Below, piece by piece: positions 16,409 to 25,103 of a DNA stretch of 51,385 nucleotides. The notes beneath the pieces were generated by a model that was not told the origin of the DNA, made no database searches, and saw only the letters and a list, made by a program, of their open reading frames with translations. The position numbers were made by a program, and so were the translations under genes. Origin of the DNA: JACKCP01 sp034007295 (GTDB taxonomy: Bacteria; Desulfobacterota; Desulfobacteria; Desulfobacterales; JACKCP01); contig JAVERC010000024.1 of assembly GCA_034007295.1 (NCBI GenBank), positions 1-51,385 of the forward strand, in the 5' to 3' direction. Every line of letters starts with the position of its first letter. Positions within the stretch are counted from its first letter, which is position 1.

Positions 16409-16900
16409 TTAAAAGGACTTTTTAATTTTTTTTTTAAGGCTTAATATCATTGATACTTCTCCTGCACTTATTCCAAGCTCTCTTGAAATATCTTCAATCT
16501 TAAATCCCTTGTCTGCAAGTTCAAAAATTTTTGAATTACTCGAATAAACAGGGTTTATATCTTCCAAGTCACGGCTGTTTTGCACTGGTGCTGAATTTAT
16601 TGAATTTTGAGCCCTGTTAACAAGAAAAGTAAGGGTTGAGATTCTGCTGTCCAATGCTTCATTAAGGTCTCTTACAATTTTTCTTTTTTCTTTTATAAGA
16701 ATATCAAATTTATCAGCAGTTTTTTGTGCTTCTTCAAAAAGAGGTGAAATAAATTCAAGTGCATTTTTTGAAGCCTTTTCAAAAATTTTCTTTTCTAATT
16801 CCTTTTTTATTCCGGAAAGATAGAAAAAAATCCCTGCAACAATTAAAAAGTCAATAATAAGAAGAATTGAAATCCATATTTTAAATTGAGAAATATCCAT
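16409..16900 (-). CDS. DUF2802-like membrane-anchored protein with C-terminal helix-turn-helix
   Basis: One N-terminal membrane helix (ISILLIIDFLIVAGIFFYLS, residues 10-29) is followed by about 75 residues of charged coiled coil. A short C-terminal helix-turn-helix-like segment follows: FELADKGFKIEDISRELGIS, then AGEVSMILSLK. This layout matches the DUF2802 proteins often found in flagellar gene blocks next to fliA/flhF genes, whose function is unknown. It is four bases after the small charged gene and 12 before the FliK-like gene, so clearly co-transcribed. No clear ribosome site is visible; translation may be coupled to the upstream stop. Confidence 0.6.
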   Translation of the reverse strand: MDISQFKIWISILLIIDFLIVAGIFFYLSGIKKELEKKIFEKASKNALEFISPLFEEAQKTADKFDILIKEKRKIVRDLNEALDSRISTLTFLVNRAQNSINSAPVQNSRDLEDINPVYSSNSKIFELADKGFKIEDISRELGISAGEVSMILSLKKKIKKSF

Positions 16901-16904
16901 TATT

Positions 16905-17204
16905 TTAAGCTATAGTATCCAAAATTCGATTTGAGTCATTTTTGCCTTTGCCGGATTTTTTACGGGAACCTTCTGCTTTTTTTCTGGCTTTTCTTCTGTC
17001 TTTTTCCCTTTGTTTTTCCTTTTCCCAGTCAGATTTTTTTGAATCAGGTGTCTGCTGAACCTGGGTTCTTTCCTTTACAGCCTTGTCAGGAATAACAGAA
17101 GCTGCCACCTGATTTGCATCCTGATGGGAGGATTTAAGATGCTGGGCCTCGCGTGCCACGTCACCTTGCTGAATAACTATATTTATTCCTGATATACCTG
17201 TCAT
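16905..17204 (-). CDS. Small charged protein of the flagellar operon, unknown function
   Basis: A 99-residue protein I do not recognise. The first 25 residues are neutral (MTGISGINIVIQQGDVAREA). Residues 57-92 are extremely rich in Lys, Arg and Glu, including DWEKEKQREKDRRKARKKAE. A strong GGAGG seven bases upstream of the ATG supports real translation. It is four bases upstream of the DUF2802-like gene, within a run of flagellar genes, so a flagellar or export-related role is likely by context only. The region before it (17205-17329) contains a palindrome AAGCTTTT/AAAAGCTT but no recognisable promoter. Confidence 0.6.
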   Translation of the reverse strand: MTGISGINIVIQQGDVAREAQHLKSSHQDANQVAASVIPDKAVKERTQVQQTPDSKKSDWEKEKQREKDRRKARKKAEGSRKKSGKGKNDSNRILDTIA

Positions 17205-17329
17205 TTCAGACCTCCTGCAATAATTGGAACAAGCTTTTTTAAAAGCTTTATATAAATAATATGAATATTTAACGATTTATTGCAACAACAACTTTAAAAT
17301 CAGACAGTTTGACAGATATGCCAATAAAT

Positions 17330-20077
17330 TTATACAGGTTCAAATCTTGTAAAAACAAGTCCTTTTACAGCATCATTTTCTTTAAAATAACTTGACAAAG
17401 TTTTAAAAAGTATGGCTTCTAATTCACTTCTTTCAAAATCATTGCCTTCTTTTGCAGAAACTCTTTTAAATTCTTCATCAATTGCCTTAAACATGACATC
17501 TCTGAAAAAAACATTATTTTTGTTCAAAACTTCTAGATTATTCTCACCCTTGATATCAATTGATACATCTACTTCAAGGTAAGAATATTTTGAGGAATTT
17601 AATGGAGCAGGAACAATTATTTCCGGAAGAATAACAGTTGAAACAAATACAGGTTTTGGAACAATTTCTTCAGGTTTTTCTTTAACTTCAGGAATACTAA
17701 GCGGCTCTTCAATTTTTTGAGCTGTCTCAACAGGGGGTTTTACATCTTTTCCTGAATAAAAAAACATTATAACCGAAGCTGACACCAAAATAACAAATGA
17801 AGCTGCTGCCGAAAAAATAAATATTTTTTTCCTTTTTCCCCCTGATTTTTTTTCTGCTGAAACAGGTTCGTCTTCTTTTTCAAGGACTACTGTTTTTTCA
17901 ATATGGTGGTCTTCCTTTACAGGTGCCTGATCAAGATTTGCGTCTTTTGGCTCACTTTCCTGACTTAAGAGCCTGTCAAGCTCTTCCTGAGAAAGTACAC
18001 TTTCTTGTTCACTTTGACTTTCTTCAAAACTTTCATAGGCTATGTCTTCGCCTGTTTCATCCTCTGCAACCGTTCCAAGAAGCTCGTCTATATCGTCTTG
18101 AGAAATAAAATCAAGCTCATCAGCACTTTGGTCTGCTTCATCTTTTTCCTGTGTATCTCCAAGAAGGTCATCTATTTCATTATCAGATAAAATATCATCG
18201 CTTGATGTATCATCATCTTTGAATATGTCATTAATATCTAGATCTTCATCTAAATTTTTACCCTTATTTAATTTTAAAAATTCATCTTCAAGATGATCTA
18301 AAAATTCCTGAGAAATTAAATTTGAACCTTTTTCAGTTTCAAATTGAGAAATTGATTCATCATTTTTTAATTCATCTTCATCTTTTGATTCACTTTGTAA
18401 AAGAGAATCAAGCTCATCCTGATCTATTCCAAACCCATTTTCATTTGGAATAAATTCATCTTCTTTTTTATTTTCTGAGGAATTTTCAGATGGATCAGCA
18501 CCAAGAAGCCCATTTATTTCATTTTGACTTAAATGCCAGTCATCTTTAGGAATAAATTCATCTTCTTTTAAATCTTCATCAGACTCAGAGTTTTGATCTT
18601 CTGAAAGACTTATTTCTTCTTTTAAATCATCTTCCTTTTTATTTTCCTGACTGCTAGTCTCCCCTGCAAAAAAATTGTCAATCTCAGATTGAGAAATCAT
18701 TTCCGAAAGTTCTGAATCATCAAGAGCACTATTTTCTTCACTAATAAAATTTTCTTCATCAAGGACTCCTAAATCCTTTGCTTCTGAAAGAATTGATTCA
18801 ATGTCTGCCTGCGAAATTTCGCCTGATTCTAGCTCATTTGAAAAATCGGACTGAAAATTTTCTCCAGTTAATCCGGCCTTGTAATCTTTTCCTTCAAGAA
18901 GTGCATCTACAGCACCCTGGGATACTGAAGAAAAATCATAATCATTGTCATCAGAATCTAAATTTGCTGATTTTGGTTTATTATTCTCTGAGTTTTCTTG
19001 CTTAGGAAGCTCATTTTCTTCATCTAAAAAATCGGAGATAGGATTTTTTAAGAGGTTATCAAACTCGTCAGGAGATATTTGGGATTGTGGGCCAAGGTTA
19101 TTGTTTAAATTCGAATTGTCCTTTGCAAGAGTTTCTTTAGCAGGTTCTTTTTTTAAAGGCTTTGAATCAAAAAGAGAATCTATATCATCCTGGGATACTT
19201 GAGATGACTCTTCTTTTATTTCCTCTTCCTTTTCCAAAGGCTTTGAATCAAATAAAGAATCTATATCATCCTGGGATACCTGGGAAGACTCTTCTTTTAT
19301 TTCCTCTTCCTTTTTCAAAGGCTTTGAATCAAATAAAGAATCTATATCATCCTGGGATACCTGGGAAGACTCTTCTTTTATTTCCTCTTCCTTTTTCAAA
19401 GGCTTTGAATCAAATAGAGAATCTATATCGTCCTGGGATACCTGGGAAGACTCTTCTTTTATTTCCTCTTCCTTTTCCAAAGGCTTTGAATCAAATAAAG
19501 AATCTATATCATCCTGGGATACTTGAGAGGACTCTTCTTTTATTTCCTCTTTCTTTTCCAAAGGCTTTGAATCAAATAAAGAATCTATATCATCCTGGGA
19601 TACCTGGGAAGACTCTTCTTTTATTTCCTCTTCCTTTTCCAAAGGCTTTGAATCAAATAAAGAATCTATATCATCCTGGGATACTTGAGAGGACTCTTCT
19701 TTTATTTCCTCTTTCTTTTCCAAAGGCTTTGAATCAAATAAAGAATCTATATCATCCTGGGATACTTGAGATGATTCTTCTTTTATTTCCTCTTTCTTTT
19801 CCAAAGGCTTTGAATCAAATAGAGAATCTATGTTGTCCTGGGATATCTGTGCGGACTCTTCTTCTGAAAATGCCTCGCCATCAAAATCAAAGTCTAATAA
19901 ATCTTCTTCAGACATGAAATCTAAATCATCCCCTGCAGACTGAGAACCAGTTTCTTCAGATTTTGGGGAAACATCCTTTCCTATGCTTTCCTTTTCTGAA
20001 TCAATTGAGCTGAAAAGGGAATCTATATCATCCTGGGATATAATAGAATCTGATTTATTGTTGTTTTCAGAAGCCAT
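17330..20077 (-). CDS. Multivalent FliM-N-motif repeat protein with membrane anchor and FliL-like C-terminal domain
   Basis: A 915-residue acidic protein. The cytoplasmic part (about residues 1-745) contains 20 copies of a motif close to the CheY-P-binding N terminus of FliM (LSQAEIDALL in E. coli). ISQDDIDSLF is at residues 13-22. Nine tandem 27-residue units of type VSQDDIDSLFDSKPLEK run from 78 to about 315. Ten more diverged copies follow, including ISQADIESIL, LSQNEINGLL, ISQDDIDELL and LSQEELDRLL. The linkers are Glu/Lys/Ser-rich and probably disordered. A membrane helix (IFIFSAAASFVILVSASVIM) lies near 750-772. The last 115 residues resemble a FliL periplasmic domain: YSYLEVDVSIDI, FFRDVMFKAIDEEF, ending VKGLVFTRFEPV. 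It lies 15 bases after fliA. Docking of a CheY-like regulator is inference; the architecture is read directly from the sequence. Confidence 0.8.
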   Translation of the reverse strand: MASENNNKSDSIISQDDIDSLFSSIDSEKESIGKDVSPKSEETGSQSAGDDLDFMSEEDLLDFDFDGEAFSEEESAQISQDNIDSLFDSKPLEKKEEIKEESSQVSQDDIDSLFDSKPLEKKEEIKEESSQVSQDDIDSLFDSKPLEKEEEIKEESSQVSQDDIDSLFDSKPLEKKEEIKEESSQVSQDDIDSLFDSKPLEKEEEIKEESSQVSQDDIDSLFDSKPLKKEEEIKEESSQVSQDDIDSLFDSKPLKKEEEIKEESSQVSQDDIDSLFDSKPLEKEEEIKEESSQVSQDDIDSLFDSKPLKKEPAKETLAKDNSNLNNNLGPQSQISPDEFDNLLKNPISDFLDEENELPKQENSENNKPKSANLDSDDNDYDFSSVSQGAVDALLEGKDYKAGLTGENFQSDFSNELESGEISQADIESILSEAKDLGVLDEENFISEENSALDDSELSEMISQSEIDNFFAGETSSQENKKEDDLKEEISLSEDQNSESDEDLKEDEFIPKDDWHLSQNEINGLLGADPSENSSENKKEDEFIPNENGFGIDQDELDSLLQSESKDEDELKNDESISQFETEKGSNLISQEFLDHLEDEFLKLNKGKNLDEDLDINDIFKDDDTSSDDILSDNEIDDLLGDTQEKDEADQSADELDFISQDDIDELLGTVAEDETGEDIAYESFEESQSEQESVLSQEELDRLLSQESEPKDANLDQAPVKEDHHIEKTVVLEKEDEPVSAEKKSGGKRKKIFIFSAAASFVILVSASVIMFFYSGKDVKPPVETAQKIEEPLSIPEVKEKPEEIVPKPVFVSTVILPEIIVPAPLNSSKYSYLEVDVSIDIKGENNLEVLNKNNVFFRDVMFKAIDEEFKRVSAKEGNDFERSELEAILFKTLSSYFKENDAVKGLVFTRFEPV
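19133..19846 (-). repeat. 81-bp coding tandem repeat, about nine units
   Basis: Within the repeat protein gene, an 81-base unit recurs in register from residue 78 to about 315. Each encodes one SQDDIDSLF motif plus a 17-residue linker. Units differ at only a few positions (KK/EE choice in the linker; ACTTGAGA versus ACCTGGGA in the DNA). Such near identity suggests recent expansion and a copy number that may vary between strains or be collapsed in short-read assemblies. Confidence 0.9.
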
Positions 20078-20092
20078 GATTTTTTCCTGTAT

Positions 20093-20848
20093 CTAAAGCC
20101 TGAATGAATTTATTTTTGATTTAAGTTTTAAAATTGCAGCCGAATGAATCTGGCAGATTCTTGATTCGGTTCTTTCAAAAATTTCACCAATTTCCTTTAA
20201 TGTAAGTTCCTCAAAATAATAAAGAGTCACAACTTTTTTTTCTGTATCTGAAAGTGTGTCAACTGCACCTGCAATAAGTTTTTTCAATTCTTTTTCATTA
20301 AGCCTTTTCTCCGGGTTATCGTCACCTTTGAGCTGATCCTGAAATGTAGTTCTTGAGTCCTGGCTTTGCTTGTATGAATTTCTAATGGAAGCATCAAGGC
20401 TGAAAAAAGCAATTGAATGAACGTCTTTTAAAAGCTCATGATATTCTTCAATATCTATACCAAGTTCTTTGGCAATTTCGTTTTCTTCTGCTGTACGCCC
20501 CTCTCTTTTTTCAATTTTTGCAACTGCCTTTTCAAGCTGCTGTGATTTCTGCCTTAATGATCTTGAATAATTGTCAAGGTTTCTTAATTCATCAAGAATT
20601 GCACCCTTAATTCTAAAACTTGCATATGTCTGAAAATTGACGTGGCGGTCAGGTTCAAATTTCCCTGCTGCATCAATAAGTCCTAAATGTCCTGCACTTA
20701 CAAGTTCGTCTAGACTTACAGAAGGTGGAACTCTCATGGCAAATCTTGATGCAATTTTTTTGACAAGAGGTATATATTTTTTTATTAATTCTTGTTTTTC
20801 ATGATCTTCAAGGGCTTCCTTTTCACGGTCAGATATTATATTTTCCAT
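20093..20848 (-). CDS. fliA: Flagellar sigma factor FliA (sigma-28)
   Basis: Sigma-70-family factor of the FliA/sigma-28 class that directs RNA polymerase to late flagellar promoters. Region 2 is clear: SLDELVSAGHLGLIDAAGKF, then NFQTYASFRIKGAILDELR. Region 3 follows, and region 4 has the helix-turn-helix LTLKEIGEIFERTESRICQI. The length of 251 residues is typical, with no region 1.1. It sits in the usual place after flhF-flhG. AAAGG lies nine bases before the ATG. A site matching its consensus is found upstream of flgN in this window. Confidence 0.95.
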   Translation of the reverse strand: MENIISDREKEALEDHEKQELIKKYIPLVKKIASRFAMRVPPSVSLDELVSAGHLGLIDAAGKFEPDRHVNFQTYASFRIKGAILDELRNLDNYSRSLRQKSQQLEKAVAKIEKREGRTAEENEIAKELGIDIEEYHELLKDVHSIAFFSLDASIRNSYKQSQDSRTTFQDQLKGDDNPEKRLNEKELKKLIAGAVDTLSDTEKKVVTLYYFEELTLKEIGEIFERTESRICQIHSAAILKLKSKINSFRL

Positions 20849-20871
20849 GATTTAAGCCTTTCTCTATAATT

Positions 20872-21798
20872 TTAATGACCTTGCTTTTCGCTTTTTTTAA
20901 CAGATTTTGAACTTTTTTTTACTGCAAACCTGTTCATGAAAAGTTTAAGATTTCCAGAGTCAGTGTTTTTTGAAACAGACCTTGAAAGAACACCTGCAAT
21001 TTTTGTCATTGCCTTTGTAAATTCAGAGTTTGGATTGGAATTGATATAGGGCATTCTTTTTATAACAGATTCACTTATTTTTGGTTCAACAGGAAGATAT
21101 CCAATATATTCAATAACAGCTGAACCAAGAAATTTTGAAGCTGCCTGACTTAAGGAAAAATAAACTCTTTTTGCATCTTTTTCAGATTTTACCATATTAA
21201 CAATAAGTTTAAAATATTTGTATCCATGCTCAATTGACATAACTTTCATAAGTGCATAAGCATCTGTAATTGCAGTAGGTTCTGTTGTAGTGACCACTAT
21301 ACAGTCATCTGCTGCAAGATTAAAATACAAAACATTATCTGAAATTCCAGCTCCTGTATCTACAAGAACATAGTCAAAATCACCGTCTATTTCATCAAAT
21401 TCATTTAAAAGAGCTAATTTCTGTGCATCACTTAACCTTGTAAGGTCACTTATTCCAGAACCTGCCGGTATAAGTGAAATATTTTCCTGAAGCTCTACTA
21501 AAATCTCTTTGATTGAGGCCTCGCCATTCATTACATCGCTAATATTTAATTTTGGTCTTACATTGAAAATAATGTCAATATTTGCAAGACCAAGGTCTGC
21601 ATCAATAATAAGAACCTTTTTGCCTGTACGTGAAAGAGAAAGTGCAAGGCCTGCAACAACATTGGTTTTGCCGACTCCCCCCTTGCCGCTTGATACAGCA
21701 ATAACCCTTAAAGAATTTTTTGGAGACATTTTTTTTCTCCCCTTTAAATCCTGTTCCTTTTTCACCATTTGTCTTAGACTGCTTGCCTGATCTTTCAC
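20872..21798 (-). CDS. flhG: Flagellar number regulator FlhG (FleN/MinD-like ATPase)
   Basis: MinD/ParA-type ATPase that limits flagellar number and stimulates the FlhF GTPase. I place the start at GTG 21798 because GGGAG lies five bases upstream and the product then opens MKDQASSLRQMVKK, the conserved DQAxxLR activator helix of FlhG. A TTG at 21825 in the same frame would add nine residues but has no ribosome site. The deviant Walker A SSGKGGVGKT is at residues 36-45, followed by the switch VLIIDADLGLANIDI. The C-terminal amphipathic helix expected for membrane association may be the Lys/Ser-rich tail. It is 19 bases after flhF. Confidence 0.93.
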   Translation of the reverse strand: MKDQASSLRQMVKKEQDLKGRKKMSPKNSLRVIAVSSGKGGVGKTNVVAGLALSLSRTGKKVLIIDADLGLANIDIIFNVRPKLNISDVMNGEASIKEILVELQENISLIPAGSGISDLTRLSDAQKLALLNEFDEIDGDFDYVLVDTGAGISDNVLYFNLAADDCIVVTTTEPTAITDAYALMKVMSIEHGYKYFKLIVNMVKSEKDAKRVYFSLSQAASKFLGSAVIEYIGYLPVEPKISESVIKRMPYINSNPNSEFTKAMTKIAGVLSRSVSKNTDSGNLKLFMNRFAVKKSSKSVKKSEKQGH

Positions 21799-21817
21799 TT
21801 TTGCTCCCGCCTTCAAT

Positions 21818-22963
21818 TTAAACAAAAATCTTTTTTAAAATCAGCTTTGAACTTGCCTTTTCTATATCTTCAGGCACTCTTTGACCATTGGTAACAAAGG
21901 ACACAGGTAAATTCATATAATCTATCTGATCTAAAATATGGCCTTTATTTTTTGTTTCATCTATTTTGGTAAATATATATGAAACAGGGTTAAACTCTGA
22001 AAACTTGAGTGATGCCTCCCTTAAATTTTCCCGTGAAGAGGTTAAAGACATTACAAGATGGGAGGAAACAGGAACAGATTCTGAAAATATTTTTTTTAGT
22101 TCATTTATTTTTTCCGAATCATAGCTTCCAACTCCTGCTGTATCTATAAGGATCACATCCCTTGATCTCATTCTTGACAAAACCTTTTCAAGCTCATTTC
22201 TGTCAAAGGCAGGCATAAAAGGAATGCCCAAAATTGCTGCATAGGTTTTAAGCTGTTCAAGTGCACCTATTCTGTAGTTATCAACTGAAACAAGACCTAC
22301 TTTTCTGCCCTGGTTTATTGTAAGGTCTGCTGCAATTTTTGCAATTGTTGTGGTTTTACCAACTCCTGTAGGCCCGATAAAGGCTGCTGCACATCTTTGT
22401 CCCTCATTCTCAAAAGGGTCTTTTGTTTCAACAAGTGAAACTATATCTTCAAAAACCCTTTTTCTAAATGATTCTGGAGAGGATTTAAGATGCTTTTCCA
22501 TGGAATAGGCTCTTTTTATAATTTTACCTGCAAGTTCTGAAGATAATCCGCTTTCAACAAGCCTTGAATAAACAGAAGATGCACCAGGAAATCTAAAAAT
22601 GTATTCAGGAAGATTTTCATTTTTCTGCAAGGTAAAAAGAATATCTTTTATTGACTGAATTTCAGTTAAAATATTGTCCTGATTTTTATTTTCTTTGCCT
22701 GTAAACTCAAAATCATCAATTGATTTTTTAAAATCCTTTTTTAAATAAGGCTTTACCTTATTTTTTTGAGGCAGAGTTTCACAGGCTTTTGTTTCTTCTT
22801 CAGGCAAAGAGGCTGTTACTTCAAAGACCTGCTCTCCGTAAGGGTTGGTTCTGTTTTTTGGTACTCTTTTTGTGGAAAGAATAACAGCATCAGGACCGAT
22901 TTCAGCTTTTATCATTGAGACGGCCTGCTGAACAGACCTGCCCCGGAAAGTTTTTACATTCAT
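21818..22963 (-). CDS. flhF: Flagellar placement GTPase FlhF
   Basis: SRP-family GTPase that recruits early flagellar parts to the pole. The N-terminal B domain begins NVKTFRGRSVQQAVSMIKAE, then IGPDAVILSTKR. The N domain is followed by the G domain with the P-loop GPTGVGKTTTIAKIA near residues 197-210. Next come DNYRIGALEQLKTYA, the DTAGVG G3 box near residue 280 and the TKIDE G4-type box. Length is 381 residues. GGAG lies seven bases upstream of the ATG, and the gene begins one base after flhA. With flhG this implies controlled, probably polar, flagellar placement. Confidence 0.95.
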   Translation of the reverse strand: MNVKTFRGRSVQQAVSMIKAEIGPDAVILSTKRVPKNRTNPYGEQVFEVTASLPEEETKACETLPQKNKVKPYLKKDFKKSIDDFEFTGKENKNQDNILTEIQSIKDILFTLQKNENLPEYIFRFPGASSVYSRLVESGLSSELAGKIIKRAYSMEKHLKSSPESFRKRVFEDIVSLVETKDPFENEGQRCAAAFIGPTGVGKTTTIAKIAADLTINQGRKVGLVSVDNYRIGALEQLKTYAAILGIPFMPAFDRNELEKVLSRMRSRDVILIDTAGVGSYDSEKINELKKIFSESVPVSSHLVMSLTSSRENLREASLKFSEFNPVSYIFTKIDETKNKGHILDQIDYMNLPVSFVTNGQRVPEDIEKASSKLILKKIFV

Positions 22964-22964
22964 A

Positions 22965-25046
22965 TCAGATCTCCGCCTTTCCTATGGTTTTAAGACTTAT
23001 ATTCTGTGGAACTTCAGCATAAGAAATTATTACAGCTGAAGGAATATACTGCTCTGTAAGTTTTCTTAAATGCCTTCTTATATTTGGCGAACAAAGAACT
23101 ATTGGCTGAATATTTGAGTTTAATATTTCTTCTGATTTTATTTTAACTGAACTTATAATCTGCTCTGCCATTTTTGGATCTAATGCAAGATATGCACCAT
23201 GTTCTGTTTTCTGGATACTATTGTTTAAAAGTTCTTCAATTTTGCGGTCAAGAACAATTACATTGAGATTTCCGTCCATTCCAAGATACTGGGACAAAAT
23301 TGATCTTGACAGTTTTTGTCTTACATACTCAGTCAAAATATCAGGATCTTTTGTCATTGTTGCATAATCTGCAAGTGTTTCAACAATAGTTAAAAGGTCT
23401 CTTATTGACACCCTTTCAGAAAGAAGGTTTTGCAATACCTTTTGAACCATGCCAAGCGACATGAGAGAAGGTACAAGCTCTTCAACAGCCTTTGGACTTG
23501 ATTTTGAAAGGTTGTCAAGAAGATGCTGAACTTCCTGTCTTCCAAGCAGTTCAAATGCATTATTTCTTATAACCTCCGTAAGATGGGTTGCCATTACAGT
23601 TGAAGGATCAACAACTGTATATCCTGAAAGTTTTGCATCTTCTTCCCTGTCCTTTGGAATCCATATGGCATCAAGTCCAAATGCAGGCTCTATTGTTGGA
23701 ATACCGCTTATTTTTTGAATTACATCTCCAGGGTCCATTGCAAGAAAATGATCGGGCATAATTTCAAATTTTGCAGCTTCAACACCTTTGATTAAAAATC
23801 TGTATTCAGAAGAATTGAGCTTAAGATTATCCCTTATGTGAATCGGAGGAACAACAATACCCATTTCAGTTGCAAACTGCCTTCTTATTGACCTTATTCT
23901 TTCAAGAATATTTCCTGCTTCCGAGGCATCTACAAGAGGAATAAGTCCGTATCCTACTTCAAGCTCCATAAGATCCATTGAAAGAAGATCATCAACTTCT
24001 TCAGGTCCGCCCGGCTTTTCTTCTGCTTCTTCTTTTGTACTTTCTGCCTTTTCCTCTTTTTGTCCTGAAGCTTTTGAAATAAAAAATGCAGCAACTCCAA
24101 GAAGAGTGCCAAGTGTTACAAATGGAATTGTCGGAAGTCCTGGAACAAGACCAAGTGCAAAAACAATTCCAGAGCCGATAAAAATCGGAGTGGTTTTTGA
24201 AGATAAAAGCTTATATAAATCTCCACCAAGCTTACCGTCTGCTCCGCCCCTTGAAACAAGAAGGCCTGATGCAGTTGAAATTACAAGTGCAGGAATCTGG
24301 CTTACAAGACCGTCGCCAACTGTTAAAATTGTGTAGTTCTGAGCTGCGTCTGCAAGGGGCATGCCTTTGAGCATTCCTATTATAAGTCCGCCGATAATGT
24401 TTATTATTGTAATTATTATTCCGGCTACAGCATCACCTCTTACAAATTTGCTGGCACCGTCCATTGCTCCGTGAAATTCGGATTCACGGCGTATTGTTTC
24501 CCTTCTTTCCCTTGCTTCAGCTTCATCTATTATACCGGCATTAAGGTCTGCATCTATGGCCATCTGCTTTCCAGGCATGGCATCAAGTGTAAATCTTGCT
24601 GCAACTTCTGCAATTCTTCCTGCACCTTTTGTAATTACTATAAAGTTAATTAAAACAAGGATAACAAAAATTATCATACCTACAATATAGTCACCGCCTA
24701 CAACAAAACGTCCAAAGGACTGAATAACAGCTCCGGCAGCACCTTCACCTTCATTTCCCTTTAAAAGAATAAGCCTTGTTGAAGCAACATTTAAGGAAAG
24801 CCTGAAAAGTGTAACCATGAGAAGAACAGAAGGAAATACAGAAAAATCAAGTGGTTTTTCTGTATACATTGTTGTTATGAGAATAATAATTCCAAGGGTG
24901 ATATTAAGTGCAAGAAGGAAATCAAGTATAAATGCAGGAAGAGGAATTATCATTGCCATGAGTATTCCTACAATGGCAACTATCATTCCGATATCTGCTG
25001 CATCAGCCTTTAAGGATTTTAAAATTCCCTGACCAGTTTCTGCCAT
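22965..25046 (-). CDS. flhA: Flagellar export gate protein FlhA
   Basis: Large inner-membrane component of the flagellar type III export gate. Residues up to about 330 hold the multi-helix membrane domain, including the conserved FHIPEP-equivalent region FTLDAMPGKQMAIDADLNAG followed by IIDEAEARERRE. After an acidic linker (EEKAESTKEEAEEKPGGPEE), the cytoplasmic domain follows, with GYGLIPLVDA and the C-terminal EQYIPSAVIISYAEVP. It is 693 residues, normal for FlhA. Ribosome site GAGGAAATA precedes the ATG. It sits between flhB and flhF as in most non-enteric blocks. Confidence 0.97.
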   Translation of the reverse strand: MAETGQGILKSLKADAADIGMIVAIVGILMAMIIPLPAFILDFLLALNITLGIIILITTMYTEKPLDFSVFPSVLLMVTLFRLSLNVASTRLILLKGNEGEGAAGAVIQSFGRFVVGGDYIVGMIIFVILVLINFIVITKGAGRIAEVAARFTLDAMPGKQMAIDADLNAGIIDEAEARERRETIRRESEFHGAMDGASKFVRGDAVAGIIITIINIIGGLIIGMLKGMPLADAAQNYTILTVGDGLVSQIPALVISTASGLLVSRGGADGKLGGDLYKLLSSKTTPIFIGSGIVFALGLVPGLPTIPFVTLGTLLGVAAFFISKASGQKEEKAESTKEEAEEKPGGPEEVDDLLSMDLMELEVGYGLIPLVDASEAGNILERIRSIRRQFATEMGIVVPPIHIRDNLKLNSSEYRFLIKGVEAAKFEIMPDHFLAMDPGDVIQKISGIPTIEPAFGLDAIWIPKDREEDAKLSGYTVVDPSTVMATHLTEVIRNNAFELLGRQEVQHLLDNLSKSSPKAVEELVPSLMSLGMVQKVLQNLLSERVSIRDLLTIVETLADYATMTKDPDILTEYVRQKLSRSILSQYLGMDGNLNVIVLDRKIEELLNNSIQKTEHGAYLALDPKMAEQIISSVKIKSEEILNSNIQPIVLCSPNIRRHLRKLTEQYIPSAVIISYAEVPQNISLKTIGKAEI

Positions 25047-25103
25047 TATTTCCTCGCTTTTTAAAAATCCGTCAAAATTATGACATATTATTTTTTAATC
25101 TTT

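Noticed and set aside
17231..17250. AAGCTTTT/AAAAGCTT palindrome as a terminator for the repeat protein gene
   Set aside because: It is AT-rich with no T run following in the direction of transcription, and the downstream genes look co-transcribed.
19133..19846. Regularly spaced repeats that might be taken for a CRISPR array
   Set aside because: The 81-base units are contiguous, have no unique spacers and encode an in-frame protein repeat; no cas genes are present.
19162..19917. A 251-codon open frame on the plus strand made of repeated LFPLPFSKALNQIKNLYHPG-like units
   Set aside because: It is the antisense shadow of the 81-bp coding repeats. The minus-strand frame has the meaningful motif, ribosome site and operon position.
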